From NCBI GenBank assembly GCA_964020085.1, contig OZ026601.1, positions 36,123,101 through 36,187,100 of the forward strand: a DNA stretch of 64,000 bases. Reading direction: 5' to 3'. Of the stretch, positions 38,776 through 53,700 are shown one piece after another (positions within the stretch are counted from its first letter, which is position 1; each line of letters begins with the position of its first letter). Source of the DNA: Micromussa lordhowensis. Taxonomy: Eukaryota > Cnidaria > Anthozoa > Scleractinia > Lobophylliidae. The notes under the pieces are model-generated. The model was not told where the DNA came from, did no database searches, and saw nothing but the letters and a program-made list of their open reading frames with translations. Both the position numbers and the translations under genes were made by a program.

Positions 38776-41700
38776 GTAACGTCAGGGTCACGCATGTTAA
38801 CTCCAAATGTAACTCCATGTTAACTCCAAATGTAACCAGAGCAAGCCGACATCCGAAGTCTTTAAAGACCAAGAAGAGGAGAAAAAGCGGAAATATCAGC
38901 AACGAGTGCTTGATGTCGAGATGGGATCCTTTACACCCTTGGTTTTCGGAACGAACGGTGGGATGGGATATGAGTGCCAACGTTTTCTTAAGCACTTAGC
39001 AGACAAGTTAGTACAGAAGGATGGTGAGCCCTATAACAACGTCATTAATTGGCTCAGAACTGTCATCTCATTTGAACTTTTAAGATCAGTACATGCGTGC
39101 GTAAGGGGGACCCGAGTACCCTTCCGGAATATAGGAGACTTTCTTGACGATTGTCGGATTAATGTCGCCACCGCCGGCATCTAAATTTTAGCTGTACCAA
39201 ATTTTAACAAAGTATTACACATATATATGAATGTGACGTTTTTTTTTTTTTAACATTATTGTTCTTTTTCTTTATTGTAAATAGAATTTTAACGTGAATA
39301 GCTTTGTAATAGTTAGCATTGTTGTCGTATATTGAGTTTTTTTTTTTTTTTTTTTTTTTTAAATTTGTAAACAACATGATATAATTTAAAATTGTATGAT
39401 AATTCCTATTGTAATTTAAGGTCCTTTTTTGAATTTCTTAATAAAGTTATTATTATAGTAATAGTAGTAGTAGTAGTAATAATAATATTAGTAATAATAA
39501 TAGTTATTTTATTTACCTCACATAATTAGTAAAAATACACATTAAAAGAAAACGAAATTAAGGAGTCAAGAAACAAGTGGTATGCTTATACAATTTTGAT
39601 GAATAAAATGCCTACATCCTATTATAATTTGTAATAATAATTTCCTATTATAATGTTTTTCCCCTTTTTTGCTGAAAACATTAAAAATCTGGATAAATTC
39701 AAAATCTAAATATCTGATAAATCTAAAAAGGCGAATGGCAAAACTTAAAACTCTATATACGATTCGGTAAACAATGTCAGTTGTTATAATGATAATAATA
39801 GTAATAATTAATATAATAATTGGAAATACTTTAAATACAGGGTAACAACTTCAGTTAAAAAAACTGATATCAATTTGAACCGGCACTTTTGTTGGCTATT
39901 ACCTTAGCCTATTACCTGTGGAACACAGAAATATCAGGAGGATACGAAAACCGCGTTAATATTGTTTTGATCCATTTTACCAATCAACCATACGTCGGCC
40001 AGGATATGATCAATCGGATCTCCATATTTGTAAACTGTTTTTCTGTGTTACGTCATTGTTTTTGTCACGAACTTTCTGTGTTTCCATTTCTGTTTTCTTT
40101 CTTTTTTTTTGTATATTTAGGGTGCCCCAGGAGCTCCCGGTCGAACTGGACCGGAAGGCCCAGTCGGTGAACCGGTAAGGAGCCGTAAATTGTAATTTAA
40201 TAAACGAAATTTTCACAGGTGTCTCTCAAGGATTGTTGTCTAACTCTGTGGATCTATCTTCGTTTGTCTTTACACTCTAGGGTACTATAGGCCTCACGGG
40301 CGCGAACGGATTTCCTGGCGAAAGAGGCAGTACGGTAAGTGTTAAACCTTGTCCTGGACTAGCTGAGCTGCTTGTTGGCCATTTTCAAACTAGAAGATGG
40401 ACAAATCGTCGCACGATTTGTTGGTCTGATGTGAATTCAAGATGGACAACTCAACTCAGACGATTTTGAAAGCTGGGGGCCTGGCACTAACAGGGTTGGC
40501 CACCTTGCTTTTACAAAAGATGTCTTCCACCGTCGTCTTTCCACTCGCCATTTTGATTTTTCCTTAAGCCATCACTCCAGTAGCTATTTCCATTTCCCTT
40601 AGAGAGTGCGGCGACCGAGATGTAACCATTTGTTCGTCTGGTGTGAATTAAAGTCGGACTTTAATACACAACGTCCAAAACTTTGTTCATCCCGTTTTTA
40701 CACTATGCTGGCTTGCCATCTCAGGCGGCTTATCCGTCCGGCTGTTGATTTTAAAGGAGAACGGAAGGCTAGGAGTCATATTTTATATGGAAGCTTAAAA
40801 CTATTGAAATAGCTTAGATTTGAAGTAAAAAGCAAGAAAAGTAAATTTTACCTCTCGAAAGTGACGAAACGAGTTCAAAATCCGTGGTCATTTTTCGAAA
40901 TTGAACGTCCGCCATTTTGGACATCTTTCCATCCGGTTTCTTCCATAAAAGGAATGCCCGCCGCCATGTTGTTACGTCACTGCGCACAGGTGCCTTTTTT
41001 GTGAAGATCGGATCGTGTCGAAACCACTTGGATTGTTTGGATTATGGCTGAGATCGAGCCGTACTCTTTTGAACCCATGCGAGACAGTTCGGAGTCAGAG
41101 GAAAACAGTGTTCACGAGAGACAAGATGAGCACCGAAGGGGAAATACATTGTGGTGTGTATGCGAGTGTTGTGCAAACTGAGAAGGACAACAAGAGAAAG
41201 AATGTTTATGCTGTAAGGAGATCGAGGAAGCCGTAAATAAAATTTCAGGTGAATGAAACTTTTGTAGCCACTCCTTAAGAAGTGGTTTATTTTTCAAGGG
41301 CAGTCGATGAAAACTTATCCCTCTTTTGGAATCTCTAGGCGTTCTGTTTGAACAGCCAACTACAGCACATTCCACCATTTTGGAGGTGATGTTGTCTTCT
41401 CGAAATTCGCGCGTTTTTCTCATGTGCGCAGTGACGTCATGCTATGCGCCCAAGCCTTCAATATGGCTTCCAAAATGGCGGACGTTCAAATTGTTCTGTC
41501 ACGGAGCTTTTTGCTGTTACAATCAGGTTAAAAGGTAAGTTCACATCCTAAAACATAGCAACTTGATTACGACGTATCATGTGCTTTCGTAAAAAGGACT
41601 TCCTAAAAATTGGGTTCTCGCCTTCCATTCTCCTTTAAGAGCTTCGTGAACTTAGTTTCCAGGGCTTTTCGCTTGAAATTTGAAAGGCGAATCCTTGGGA

Positions 41701-44700
41701 ACGAGGTTGCAACTTCCTGAGCAGACCATAAATGTTAGAAGATAGATAGTTTCTGTTTTATATTTATTGATTTTTTTTTCCAATTTTTAAACAGGGCTTC
41801 CAAGGTGCTCCTGGAAGGCCTGGAACAGATGGAGCAAAAGGACAACCTGTGAGTGCCTTGTATTGCCTTGATATCATGCCATAGAAAATGCAGCCAATCA
41901 GAATACAGGAAAGCCATTGTATATTCCACAGTGTTACCCCCAGCCTTCCCATCGTGCGCTGCGAACTTATTCCATCCTAGTCTTAGAAAACGGCGCTATT
42001 TCTAGTTTCTTTCAGCTATTGTTTGAGCCATTTCAGAGGCAAATTTTTCCCTAGGCTTTAATTTTGAGGTGAAAAACGCAGTAGAAACTGAGTTTTAAGG
42101 CGGGGGTAAACATGAATAGGCGTCAAATTTGAAGTGATATAAAAAAGGAAATTGTTAGGATTAAGATGGGTTGGAAACACTACCAGACAGTTGACCCCCG
42201 CAAAAGAGAGCCCCTGGTTGCTAGGGGACTGTTTGGTATCCGCCTACTAATTCTTCACTTCAAATTTCAATTTTCCAAATCCATCAAATCTTCAACATCT
42301 CATATTTTCCTCAATTTAACCTATCCTTTGAGAAAAAATATCTCTTTCCCAAAATGCCCAAAAATCACCCCAAAATTTACACAAAACCGCCAAACAGTGG
42401 TTAATAAGATAAGCAGAGAGATTTAGTGTCGCTTGAAACGTGACCGAGATATAGGCAGAAAGGCCGTGTTTTAACGACCTCAAAAGAGCCTTCACGTGTA
42501 CCCCCGCCTTAAATACGTTGTCGAGATGTTCAATAGACAATAGAAAGCCAGTTCATAGCCATTGAAAATGAAGCAGTCATTGTGTAGTCTGTGGCATGAA
42601 TGTTTTTTCGGTGTCGTACCACAAGAAAGCGTTGCGTAACTGGTATATATTCAGTATATATTTGTATACACTTCAGCTATCACTATAATTAGAGACAATT
42701 AGATAACTGCCTGATTCAATGTCAGTCAATACGTGGATACGTCGCTCGTGAACTTGTTAATAGTTTGTGTGTGTGTGTTTTTTTTTAAATACATCATTAC
42801 AACTCTTTGTCACAAATTAGGGTTTTGACGGAGCAGATGGAGAAGATGGCGCGCCTGGAGAAAACGGAGGAGAAGTAAGAACATACATTATCATAATTAA
42901 ACAAAGTCACCGTGAATGGCGTTGCACGTCAAATATATATTACACATTCCAGAGCTGAAGGATAAAAAAAACATTATTTAAACCATGATTTACACGGACT
43001 AAACTATATCACTCCATAAAGGGTTGGATTTGTATCTGGATTTCATTTGGCCTCAGAAAATAAAAATAAAAACTCACTGTACATAACGTTCTGATACGAA
43101 ACACTGTACAAACGGTGGTGCATCATCACAAGAATACTATGGCATCACATTCAGTTACAATCGGTTCTCCCGTGAGACTCATGGACCTCGCTTTATTGTC
43201 AACTTGACACTTAAGAGACTGTTACGCGTTAGGGGAGTTTCGACTGTAATTTATCCGTGTGAGTTACACAATCTCCTCGCCTTTGTCAGTCCAATGATGA
43301 CTACCAAGAGTTGGAGTATCATTGAGACAGTGCTTTTACAGGAAAGATAGTTTTAGAATGCAAAATTCCAAGATAGTGTGATAGGTGCACTCTCTTAGTT
43401 ATCAGCTCCTTGTGTCTCGTGATTCCGGGATTATCGTTTTTAACTTGGAAAATATTTATATTTTCCAAGTTGTAGTGGCGAGACGATTTCACTCCATCAC
43501 CAGGTCACTTCCTGTTAGACATTCTGCACCCCCCGGGGGAGGGGAGCTTCATTAGACTCCTAAAAGATACCACTTAAAAAGGAATAGGTTCGATTACTAG
43601 CCACTGTTCAAGAAAGGATCCCGTGTGCACTTGTAGACCCGACTCGCGTACTCGAGAGATCAGCGGAAGAACATGTGAGCGTCCTTTTATTATCATTTCT
43701 TTGAGTGCACCCTAAAGGATTCTTTGACAGTTAGAATGGTGACGTTTCGTCATCAACACCCCAAGTGAGATCAGAATGCTTGGTTTGTACCCGAGACGAC
43801 GAACATCCCCGAACTTTTCATAGAGGAGTCCCCCCCGGGTTTCGAACATCGCGCTGTCCAAGGCCGTTTTACAGTCGATTGCACCGTGTCAAGTTAGTTA
43901 TTCTTGGAATTTCTGAAACAACTACTCAGTATCTTACCGCAGAAATGAACGTTTTTATATGTAGAAGCTAATTATATAAATAGCTCATTTCCCGAAGGTG
44001 TCCGCTTATACAGGTTTAACTGTACTCGATTATTAAAAGTAACAAAATTGATGAGCTGTATGAATTTTCGAATTATGATTCAAGCCCTGATTAAAAGTTT
44101 TGGACGATCAACAGACAAGAGAATTAAGGAGAATTCGAACGAAGCGCTTCGCTGTTATGTATAGAGTATTGTAAATAAATGCTTCAAAGATGAATACAGA
44201 CATGGCGAAATGATTTGAACAAAATATTTGATCAATTAAAAAAAGACATTGCACAAGACTGGGAGTTTAGCAGTCACTAATATCGCCTTGGAAAGGGAAG
44301 AAAAAAAGGAGCTATTACAGCACGGGGTATTATTCGTATTTGGTAACCCATCCCAGCATAAACCCTGCTGTGGTATCATGACTCTACGTTGGATAACTTT
44401 TTCTCTCAAAAGGTAACAAAGAAAGAAAAAAATCACTGATATCGACTGGGAAAATAAAATACGAAAAATACAGGAATGAAAAAGAGAATTCGAATTGCGT
44501 TTTGCCAGGGGGCTTCTTTAACTTCACCCATGGATTAAAACTTCACGTCAGTGGCATCAAAATTGTCACTATTTACAGACGATCCATTTTCCAAGTTGAG
44601 GGGCATAGCCACTTTGATTATCCTTTCACTATGCGTTTCTCCACATTCATGGCGTTCAGTATTCCAGTCAGCCTTGTTATTTACCATCAAGTTTAACCTG

Positions 44701-47700
44701 TTTGTTGTGGCGTTCAGTATTCCAGTCAGCCCTGTTATTTACCATCAAGTTTAACCTGTTTGGTGTGGTGTTGTATCTCTTGTAGGGGGATCAGGGCGAG
44801 CGAGGCTCCCCGGGAACTGATGGGGTAGTGGGACCCGTCGGATTAGTTGGAGCTTCCGGTGACCCGGGCGAAGCTGGATTGACTGGCGAGGAGGTAAGGA
44901 ATACAATAAAAACTAACAACATTTTGTAAGAGTAAAACTGCTATGAGCTAGCATCACATCCAGAGGGACTAGCGATACTCCTAGTTACCTTCCGCGTCTA
45001 GAGAAACTTCGTCAGTAAGAGATTTAATGATGCCAGAAGTTTTGCCCGTCCGTTCATTTGGAATATCGCTATCATCCATAATTATTTCGCCTTTCTTACT
45101 CTGTTGACGACAAACAAAGTAATAGGCCAAATAGGCGAAAGCCAGAATGTCAACTTTTCTTGCGGTTGACGAAAGCATTATAAGGGATTATAAAATGTTG
45201 TTCGTATTATGCATGTAAGCCAAAAGGTGAGGGTTCCGAGGTGTATTGTGTTAAGCTTTATTTTTAATATATCGAAATTCGGTCTATTCGCTACTTGCAC
45301 ATGGCCCATAATCCCTTGCGTTTTTGAAGGGTAACCAGTAGAAGAAATGTATGGTATCATGACAAAAATTAGTTCGGTGAGCTCGGAATACCAGCTACTA
45401 ATGCTTAAAAATGCACCAGAATTTACCAAAATCATGATAGGAGAAATTTGTACTAGTTTATAACTAAATGTAGAAAATGTTTTTTTGTCCATACATCGTC
45501 TGTAAAATTACAAGACGATGTATGGACAAAAAAAAAAATTCTCTACATTTAGTTATAAACTAGTACAAATTTCTCCTATCATGATTTTGGTAAATTGCCG
45601 GTTTTCACATGACGTCACTAAAATTCAAACTACAAAACTATTGATCCTATTGATATTTTACTTTAATGAGGTATAAGAGCAGCTGAAAACTAATATTTAG
45701 ACGATTTTTTGTCCCGAATGGGTTCTTGGTTTTGCGATAGGTTATGCTTGAATTTCTAAGCTTTTGCGTGACGCGGTATTTACATGACGGCCGCGTTGTT
45801 TAAAAAGTGACTTATTTCGGGACTTATTTCGGGAAATTTGGCTATCTGAACGGGTTCTTGTATTAGGAAAAGTATTATTTTAATGTTTTTGAGTTCCTCG
45901 AGAGATTAATTTACGCTTTTGTAATAAAACTCAGTAACAGATGTTTCTGTTGGTTTCCGGCCGCCATATTGGTGCCCAACATGGCATCCCATACAAATCT
46001 CTATAAATTTGGATGACACACTTCTACGAATAGCGCGCGAATTAAAAACAGCAGAGACCTGATTCTTGGCGAGGTTGTTTATATTGCAATCATCTATCAT
46101 ATCCCAAATTCTTGAATTGATTTATTGAACGGTTACGAGTTTTAGTTTTGATCACGTGACTGATGAAAACCGAGAATTCTGGTGCATTTTTAAGCATTAG
46201 TAGCTGGTTTTCCGAGCTCACCGAACTAATTTTTGTCATTATACCATACATTTCTTCTACTGGTTACCCCCCCCCCCCCAAAAAAAAAACGCAAAGAATT
46301 ATGGGTATGTGCAAGTAGCGAATTCGTGAAAAGTATCCACTGACCAGTATTACGCGACCATATCGCGGGGTCAGCTTTGGAGCTCATCAATGTCACGTGT
46401 TGGGCGCTGACCAGATACTAGTTTTCCATTGGATCGCAGGGTCAAAGCCAGGTTAACTGCCATCCTAAATTTCGTTTCGGCTTATCTGCAGCCGTATATT
46501 TCGAGATTTTTTGTGAAGACTGCAAATTGGACGCCCTTTAGTTTTTTTTCAGGGGCTTTGGGCCTCGTTTTCGTATCTATCTGCAACGTCATTCATTGGC
46601 TATATTTCGATTACATTTGTTGACTTTAATTAATAGTTCTAGTGGCCACAAGAGTACTCTGAAGCCAAGATCTATAAGAGTAAGCCAGAACTAAGGAACA
46701 GCAATGTAAATGCTGACTGTTTTTATTCTAAAAGTTCGAATCAGTTGCTAGTCGCACGGAGTAAACCGACACGCAAGTGCAAATGTTAGCTGATATTTGT
46801 GCTTCCAACTTAGAATACTCGGTGTAAAACAAGTATACTTTTAAAAAATAGCCTTTATGCTTAAAACATAACCAGTAAAAGTGAAAATGAGATGTTTAGC
46901 ATGAACTTGGAATGCGAATGTTGTATTAAACTTTTGAGTTTACCAAAACTGGAGCCGTCGCACAACATGTCATCAAATTAAAGGTCATCAAACTGTACTC
47001 TATAGATGGGACCTCAACTTGCTAACAATAAAGCAAGGAAATCAAATAATCCACAGAAAAATAGTGGACTTTGTCATTATGTTAAATCTGTCCGTAAAAC
47101 TTCAGCTGTTCACAAAGATAATGATTTCAGCAACAGACAGCTATTTAAGTTCTATCACAGGCGTAGAGCGCACTCCTAATCTTTGACTGCTACTAGTTTA
47201 TTGTAATAAGAGCTCTGCTTTTAGGCTCAGCTAAATCTATATGTTATGTCTTTCTCTCAGGGTGATCCTGGTGCCAATGGTGATGTAGGAAAACTGGGAG
47301 CTCAGGGACCCTTTGTAAGTATGATCGATATCTCATTTCTTCTTAGAAAGTCAGTACATTGTCCAGTAAACAGGTCATGAGACTAAAGAACAACATCAGC
47401 TGGGAGATCATAAGTAACGCCAAATTTTCACAGCTGACGTTTAAAAAAAGGTTGGGTAAATTGGTAAGGTCATCAAGGAGCTAGGTCACGGTGAGTTTTC
47501 TCAGTGTTTATTGTCGCTATTTATGAGCTCCAATTAACTTCAAATTAGTGCAGCAACTGTCCTTTCAGTTTCTGGGTAACATCAAGGCCACATAACAGAG
47601 AAAGATGATATCTGAGTAATCTTAGTCGTACTTTATACAAATTGAGATAAACTTGAAAAACTTCGACCTGGCATTTTTCAAGTTGTCGGAATGCAATCTC

Positions 47701-50700
47701 TTTTAATCTTCTTCAATTTTGCCATCCATTTCCCTTTTTTGGTTTTCTGTTTTTCTTTTGAGTTTTTCTATAGTTTTGTGACCAGTTCATCAGCTATAGA
47801 ATTGCTTAAAATTGAAATGACCTAGCCCCTTTTAATGATCTTATTGTTATAAAAAAAATTGTTAAATGTTGAATGTTTATAGTTGGTCGATGCGCTTAGC
47901 TACGACTAGCTAGTTCTCAGGCATGCTACTTAAACTGAAAGAAAGAAAGAAATAATTATAGAAGCAGGGGTTTCATTACGGGCTTGGGCACCTGGCAAAT
48001 TCATCCATTGGGAGAAGGATTTTGCCAACTGTTTCACAATCTTGAGGAACTTGAAGTTCAGTTCGGGAAGGTTTGCCTTCCTGTTGAACTCGTAAGGAGA
48101 GTTAACATTTTGGTCTTTAGATTTGGAACTCGTTGATTAGTATATATTTGTATCTATTACTCTTAAGTTACTCGTGGCCATGCAAATAACGCTTTTATTT
48201 ACTTTGTTATTGCATCCAGGGTATTCCTGGCGAAGACGGAGATGTAGGCGATTTTGGGGTAACAGGAGAATCGGTCAGTACTATACCACGACATAAACAG
48301 TATTGCAATAAAAGTTGACCAGGTCTTAAACTGTGCTCGCAAAATACGAGTGCTTTTTGCAGTTTTCGAGCCTAATACCTCCGAGAAAACATTTCTATTT
48401 TCTTTAGTGTGGGTTAAAAGCAGAAGTTATAGCTGTATTCTCCGGAAAACAACGAAAATAAATCATACAAGCAGCGTGGTCTTATACACCCCACATGGGT
48501 CAGAACTTTCACCACGAGAAATACTTTCCCTGCCATTTATGGTTATCATGCTTTGCCGTTCTGTGTGAACACTAATAGGAGCTTTAGGCTGTGTTCACAC
48601 CTGGTGCCTGGCAGCCATTGCGTTCAGACGCTGTTACTCGAAATACCCAAGATGTGTTCACATTGCTGCCCAGCGAGAATTGTACTCTGGCACCGTGCTC
48701 GGACAGTAAGTGTGAAAATAGCCTTAGATGATTCAAAATGGACGAGTTAAGATTCGGGTTAATGGATGATGATTCGATTTATATTGGTTAAACGAGAATG
48801 ATACGATTTTAGGGAAGTGAAAGAATAATTCATTGGGATGTCGTTTTGTCTGTTTGATTTATGTCTTGAACGGTGCATTGACAGGGAGATGGTGGTTACA
48901 CTGGCAAGCCGGGAAAGATTGGAATCCCTGGATTAGGGGTGAATATAATACTTCTACTTATTGAGTGAATAAATACTTTATGAGAATAGCAAAATCTTTA
49001 ACTAGTGTATATGGTCTTGATGTATCACTTAATTCTCAGCACTAGCCTGAAAGATTCCTATGGCAATTGGTAAGGAGAATCCACATAGAGGAGGCGGTGT
49101 GGCCTAGTGGTTAGAAATGAAGTCAGCAGGTCCCGTGTCATGTTTACGCGGGTTCCAGACTCGTGGACGCAGCCCAGCAATCTTCAAGCCTTAACCACAA
49201 CCGTGCCTTGTGGAAAGAAATGTTGGTGTTTATTAAATTCTCAACCTCGGATAATGCAATTCTAGCTTTCTGATTGGTTCACTAGATCTCGGTTACCAGC
49301 CATTATTCCTGCGTTTGACCTTATATGGAAATAAATGCGGCAAATGTCGCTCAGCATAAAATTTTTAGCATTTCGTTTTGGCGCCCGGAAGTCACATCTC
49401 TTTCCGGTCGTTTCTTGGGGATGTTGCAATAAATACGCAAGAGATGAATCTAAGAGATGAATTTTATGTAGTAGATAAAATATGATCTGTAACGTCCATT
49501 GCTCGTGGGAATGTGAGGAAACTAGAGACATTGCGTTGATATGTTTGCAGGAAACTTTTTGTAGAGGTGACAAAAGCTACTCGAGAAACGGTTGTCAAGT
49601 TTCACCCATGTACTGCTTATTATCAAACACGAGTTAGCGGTTTCCTTAATTTCCTTGGATTTATATCACTCTAGTCAAGTAGGCTGTAAATGTTATGGGA
49701 AAGACGTCTAGAATGGAGATATTAAATAAGCCGCCATTTTCATCAATTTTCCTTCAGGGCGAGGAAGGTCCCGTTGGGAATAATGGAACTAATGGTCCTC
49801 CCGGCCCACCGGTGAGTGAGTTTGTTTGAAGCATCTTCTTAGTAAATTAAGGGTCTTGTAGCAGTATGCGCTGTCGCTAGGTCTCTCATGAATGACTTGA
49901 TACCCTTTGAGAGAACAGTAAAACAAACAACAGAAACAACGCCTTTAGTCCCAAAAGAATACCTGCTACTACACTACGACGACAAACAGAACTACTACAA
50001 TCTTACCAGAACTGTAGCCTGCGAGCAGGCTCACATTTGGGAGCACACGCGCGAGCGGCAAAGAGCGAATTCAAAACCTGAGCGATCCTTCAGGGATTAG
50101 TCTGGTGATCACTTCGCTTTTGAATTCGCTCTTTGCCGCTCGCGCGTGTGCTCCCAAATGTGAGCCTGCTCGCAGGCTACCAGAACTGCTGCTACACTTC
50201 TGTCAATTAAACTCGCACGAGAGACAGTGGTATATCGCATTCAAAACATGCAGATTAGAGTTGAAAATTCGACGCGCAGCGGAGCATATTTGATGAACTT
50301 TCACACACGAAAGACTGTGTTTTCCCGCATTTCCAGACGCTGAAAGTGTTTCAAAAGAACTGAAAATACGACGCGTAGCGGAGTATTTTTGACGAACTTG
50401 AAAGTGTTTGGAAATGTGGTGAATCACTCTCTCCAGTGTTTGATATATCTTCTCAATTGCAACAAAAACTAAGGAGAAAAAGGAAAAAAAATGCTGATTA
50501 AGATCAGATATCCAAACACCGTCACGATCATGATTTCCTTTGTTTAAACTTGATGAATGATTAAATAGTTGGAGAAAATGAGGTTAAAGTCTGTCTCACT
50601 GTTTTATATATTTCATCTTCTTTATCAAAACTACAACTAAGAAGAAAGCGGAGAAATAAAATCGTCAGTAGCTATGCTTTTGATGATTTCTGTTTAACGA

Positions 50701-53700
50701 ATTCCATTTAGATGGAATTTTTCGCCTATTAAAAGAGACCAACGAACGCTAAATTGTAGTCAGTTTGGTGAGATTTTCAAGATCCGAGCGCGATGACATT
50801 ATCTGTGGCCATTAGGGTGTCTTTTCCTCTTATTGACATCGAAAATTAGCCAATGAACGCACAGAAAATGTAGAAGTCATTGTAATATATATCTGATGCT
50901 TGGTTTTTATTTCACACTGTTGCGGTTTTCCACGTTCCCTGCACTTTATGTGCGGACATTTTTTATCCTTATAAACTCAGCACTCAACAAAAGGTGATCA
51001 AAACTGATTGCACTAACCGTGATATTCCATGGTGCATTTTTACAGGGATCTCCAGGGGCGCAAGGCATGCCGGGCCCACAGGGAAATGCGGGAGACGAGG
51101 TAATTGTAGATGACATTTTTGTTGTTACAATAATGGCAAGTGGTTAACATACTCTCTATCTCGACCAGTGAGAACCAGTTTTGTTATAGAGAGCGCAATA
51201 TACAAACTTCTGAGCACTTCACATGGATACCTTAAATTCTGACAACCTTCCACCTGATTCTTGTAACAAAGAATACTTTGCACAAGTAGTCAGAAACAGC
51301 ACTACAGTATTAGACTGCGACTGCAACTGGAATCTTCTCCTGGGCAAAGAGATATTACATTACATCAAACGCCTGACACCTTCCAACAAAGGACTCAAAT
51401 CCAGCAGAGAACGTTGCCTTTTTCACAAATATTACTTTTTGTTTCGTCTCTTCATTGTTATTAACACCGTATTTAAGAGCTTCCTTTTATGCGTATTCTG
51501 ATGATGGGATAGTTCTTACCGAAATATAACTTCTAGTTTTGCCAATTGTTGTCTGAATTTCGACCCAATGAACATTCTCGGATTACAATTCATTCTCTAT
51601 GTACTAAAACTATCAGCTGGTAGTGGGTTTTGTTATACCACCAGACCGCATATATGGCGAGCAATGAGCCGCAAATTCACAGATCTACCACTGGAATAGA
51701 TTTATGTCGTTCAAAAAGAGGATTTATAATAAAACTTGATCAATTGTCTTTTTTTTTCTCTAGGGTTCAACAGGACCTCAGGGTAATCCTGGTACACCGG
51801 TAAGTCGATTTGCTTCTTGTCATGCATGTAAAAAGGCGCTGACACAATGTGCTATTTTTCTTGTGACTCCTAGCACGAAAAATCATCTGGTGTAACATCC
51901 TTTGAACGCAATGTTCTCGTTGTAGCAAGAATTGCACAATGGAGTGTTACTTACTTACTCTACTTTTCTCAACGTTTACTGCAACGAAAAATTCGTTGTG
52001 GTATACCGTAGGCAACGTCTAGTGCAACTTGTCTTCCAATGGCGCCAAAAAATTGCCAGACAAATGGAAGTGCATTGTTTTGGAAGGAAAAAACGTTCAG
52101 TGACAGAAAAATGGCATTGACCTATTGTGAAAGAAAAAGATGAAATTTTGGTTTCACCTCTTAGCTGCATATTTCGTGTGAACACATTTTTCAACTGATA
52201 CATGTTTTCCTTTGAAGACGCACGTAAAATCTTAACGTAAGGAAATTTAAATCCAGCAGCATCTGTAAATACTTATTGTTTTTTTTTTCTTTTTTTATAT
52301 GTAGGGTGAACGTGGACTAACGGTAAGATGGCGCGATGGATTGTAATATATAGATTTAGGCCAGCCTAAAAGCGTAGCTCCTGGGCCGGGTTGTTCAGAG
52401 CCCGATCAAACTAGCCGAGGATAAAGTAGAATTTTGATTTGAGTTTTGTAACTTTGCGGTGAGATTTTCTGTATATTGTTTTTGTGTTTTGAATTTTAAT
52501 GAAAGCAAAATACGCAAAACAAAAGCAGTGAAAAAACTTTGTACAAAAGAAAAGGTTATAATTCGGTTAAATTTTAATCCTGGGTTAGCGTTAACCGGCT
52601 TCCTACCAACCCTACGCTGTTTACAGCAAGTTAATCCTGACATGAGCCCGCGATCTGATCGAAAAAAAGCAGCACTTGGGCAGCGGTCAACTTTAAAAAA
52701 AACGTGACCTCGATGAGCCCTGAACTTGAGCCCGCGATATGGTCACGTGATACTGGTCAGCGGATTCCTTGTTTTGACAGGTGTCAATTGACTGCAACAT
52801 GGATGTCCAAAGGACGCTTTAAACCAAGGGTACATGTGCTCTGTCAACCTACAAGGAAAGCCCGCGAAAACTGAAGCCTCGTTTTGGTTTACGTGTCAAT
52901 TGTGGCCGCCATGTTGCGCGACTCCACCACCGTCGTCGTCGTCGTCGTGCGTACGCGCCCACGAGCAATACCGCTAGCCATGATACACATGAGAAAATCA
53001 GTTCATGGGTTCCCTTCAGTTTCCTAATATATAGATTTAGGCCAGCCTAAAAGCGTAGCTCCTGGGCCGGGTTGTTCAGAGCCCGATCAAACTAGCCGAG
53101 GATAAAGTAGAATTTTGATTTGAGTTTTGTAACTTTGCGGTGAGATTTTCTGTATATTGTTTTTGTGTTTTGAATTTTAATGAAAGCAAAATACGCAAAA
53201 CAAAAGCAGTGAAAAAACTTTGTACAAAAGAAAAGGTTATAATTCGGTTAAATTTTAATCCTGGGTTAGCGTTAACCGGCTTCCTACCAACCCTACGCTG
53301 TTTACAGCAAGTTAATCCTGACATGAGCCCGCGATCTAAGCGAAAAAAGCAACACTTGGGCAGCGGTCAACTTTAAAAAAACACGTGACCTCGATGAGCC
53401 CTGAACTTGAGCCCGCGATATGGTCACGTGATACTGGTCAGCGGATTCCTTGTTTTGACAGGTGTCAATTGACTGCAACATGGATGTCCAAAGGACGCTT
53501 TAAACCAAGGGTACATGTGCTCTGTCAACCTACAAGGAAAGCCCGCGAAAACTGAAGCCTCGTTTTGGTTTACGTGTCAATTGTGGCCGCCATGTTGCGC
53601 GACTCCACCACCGTCGTCGTCGTCGTCGTGCGTACGCGCCCACGAGCAATACCGCTAGCCATGATACACATGAGAAAATCAGTTCATGGGTTCCCTTCAG

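Larger units (their letters stand above)
40751..41638. mobile_element. TTAA-flanked element carrying two facing exon fragments
   Basis: TTAA at 40751-40754 and 41635-41638, with terminal repeats AGGAGAACGGAAGGC and GCCTTCCATTCTCCT. Subterminal inverted repeats AATTGAACGTCCGCCATTTT and AAAATGGCGGACGTTCAA lie at 40903 and 41474. It contains a P2X7-ballast-like exon (plus) and a THAP exon (minus) whose splice donors face each other 11 bp apart. Confidence 0.78.

Noticed and set aside
52395..52643. Duplicated 82-codon minus-strand frame (also 53076-53324)
   Set aside because: Identical only because the 681-bp segment is duplicated; no domain and no start context.
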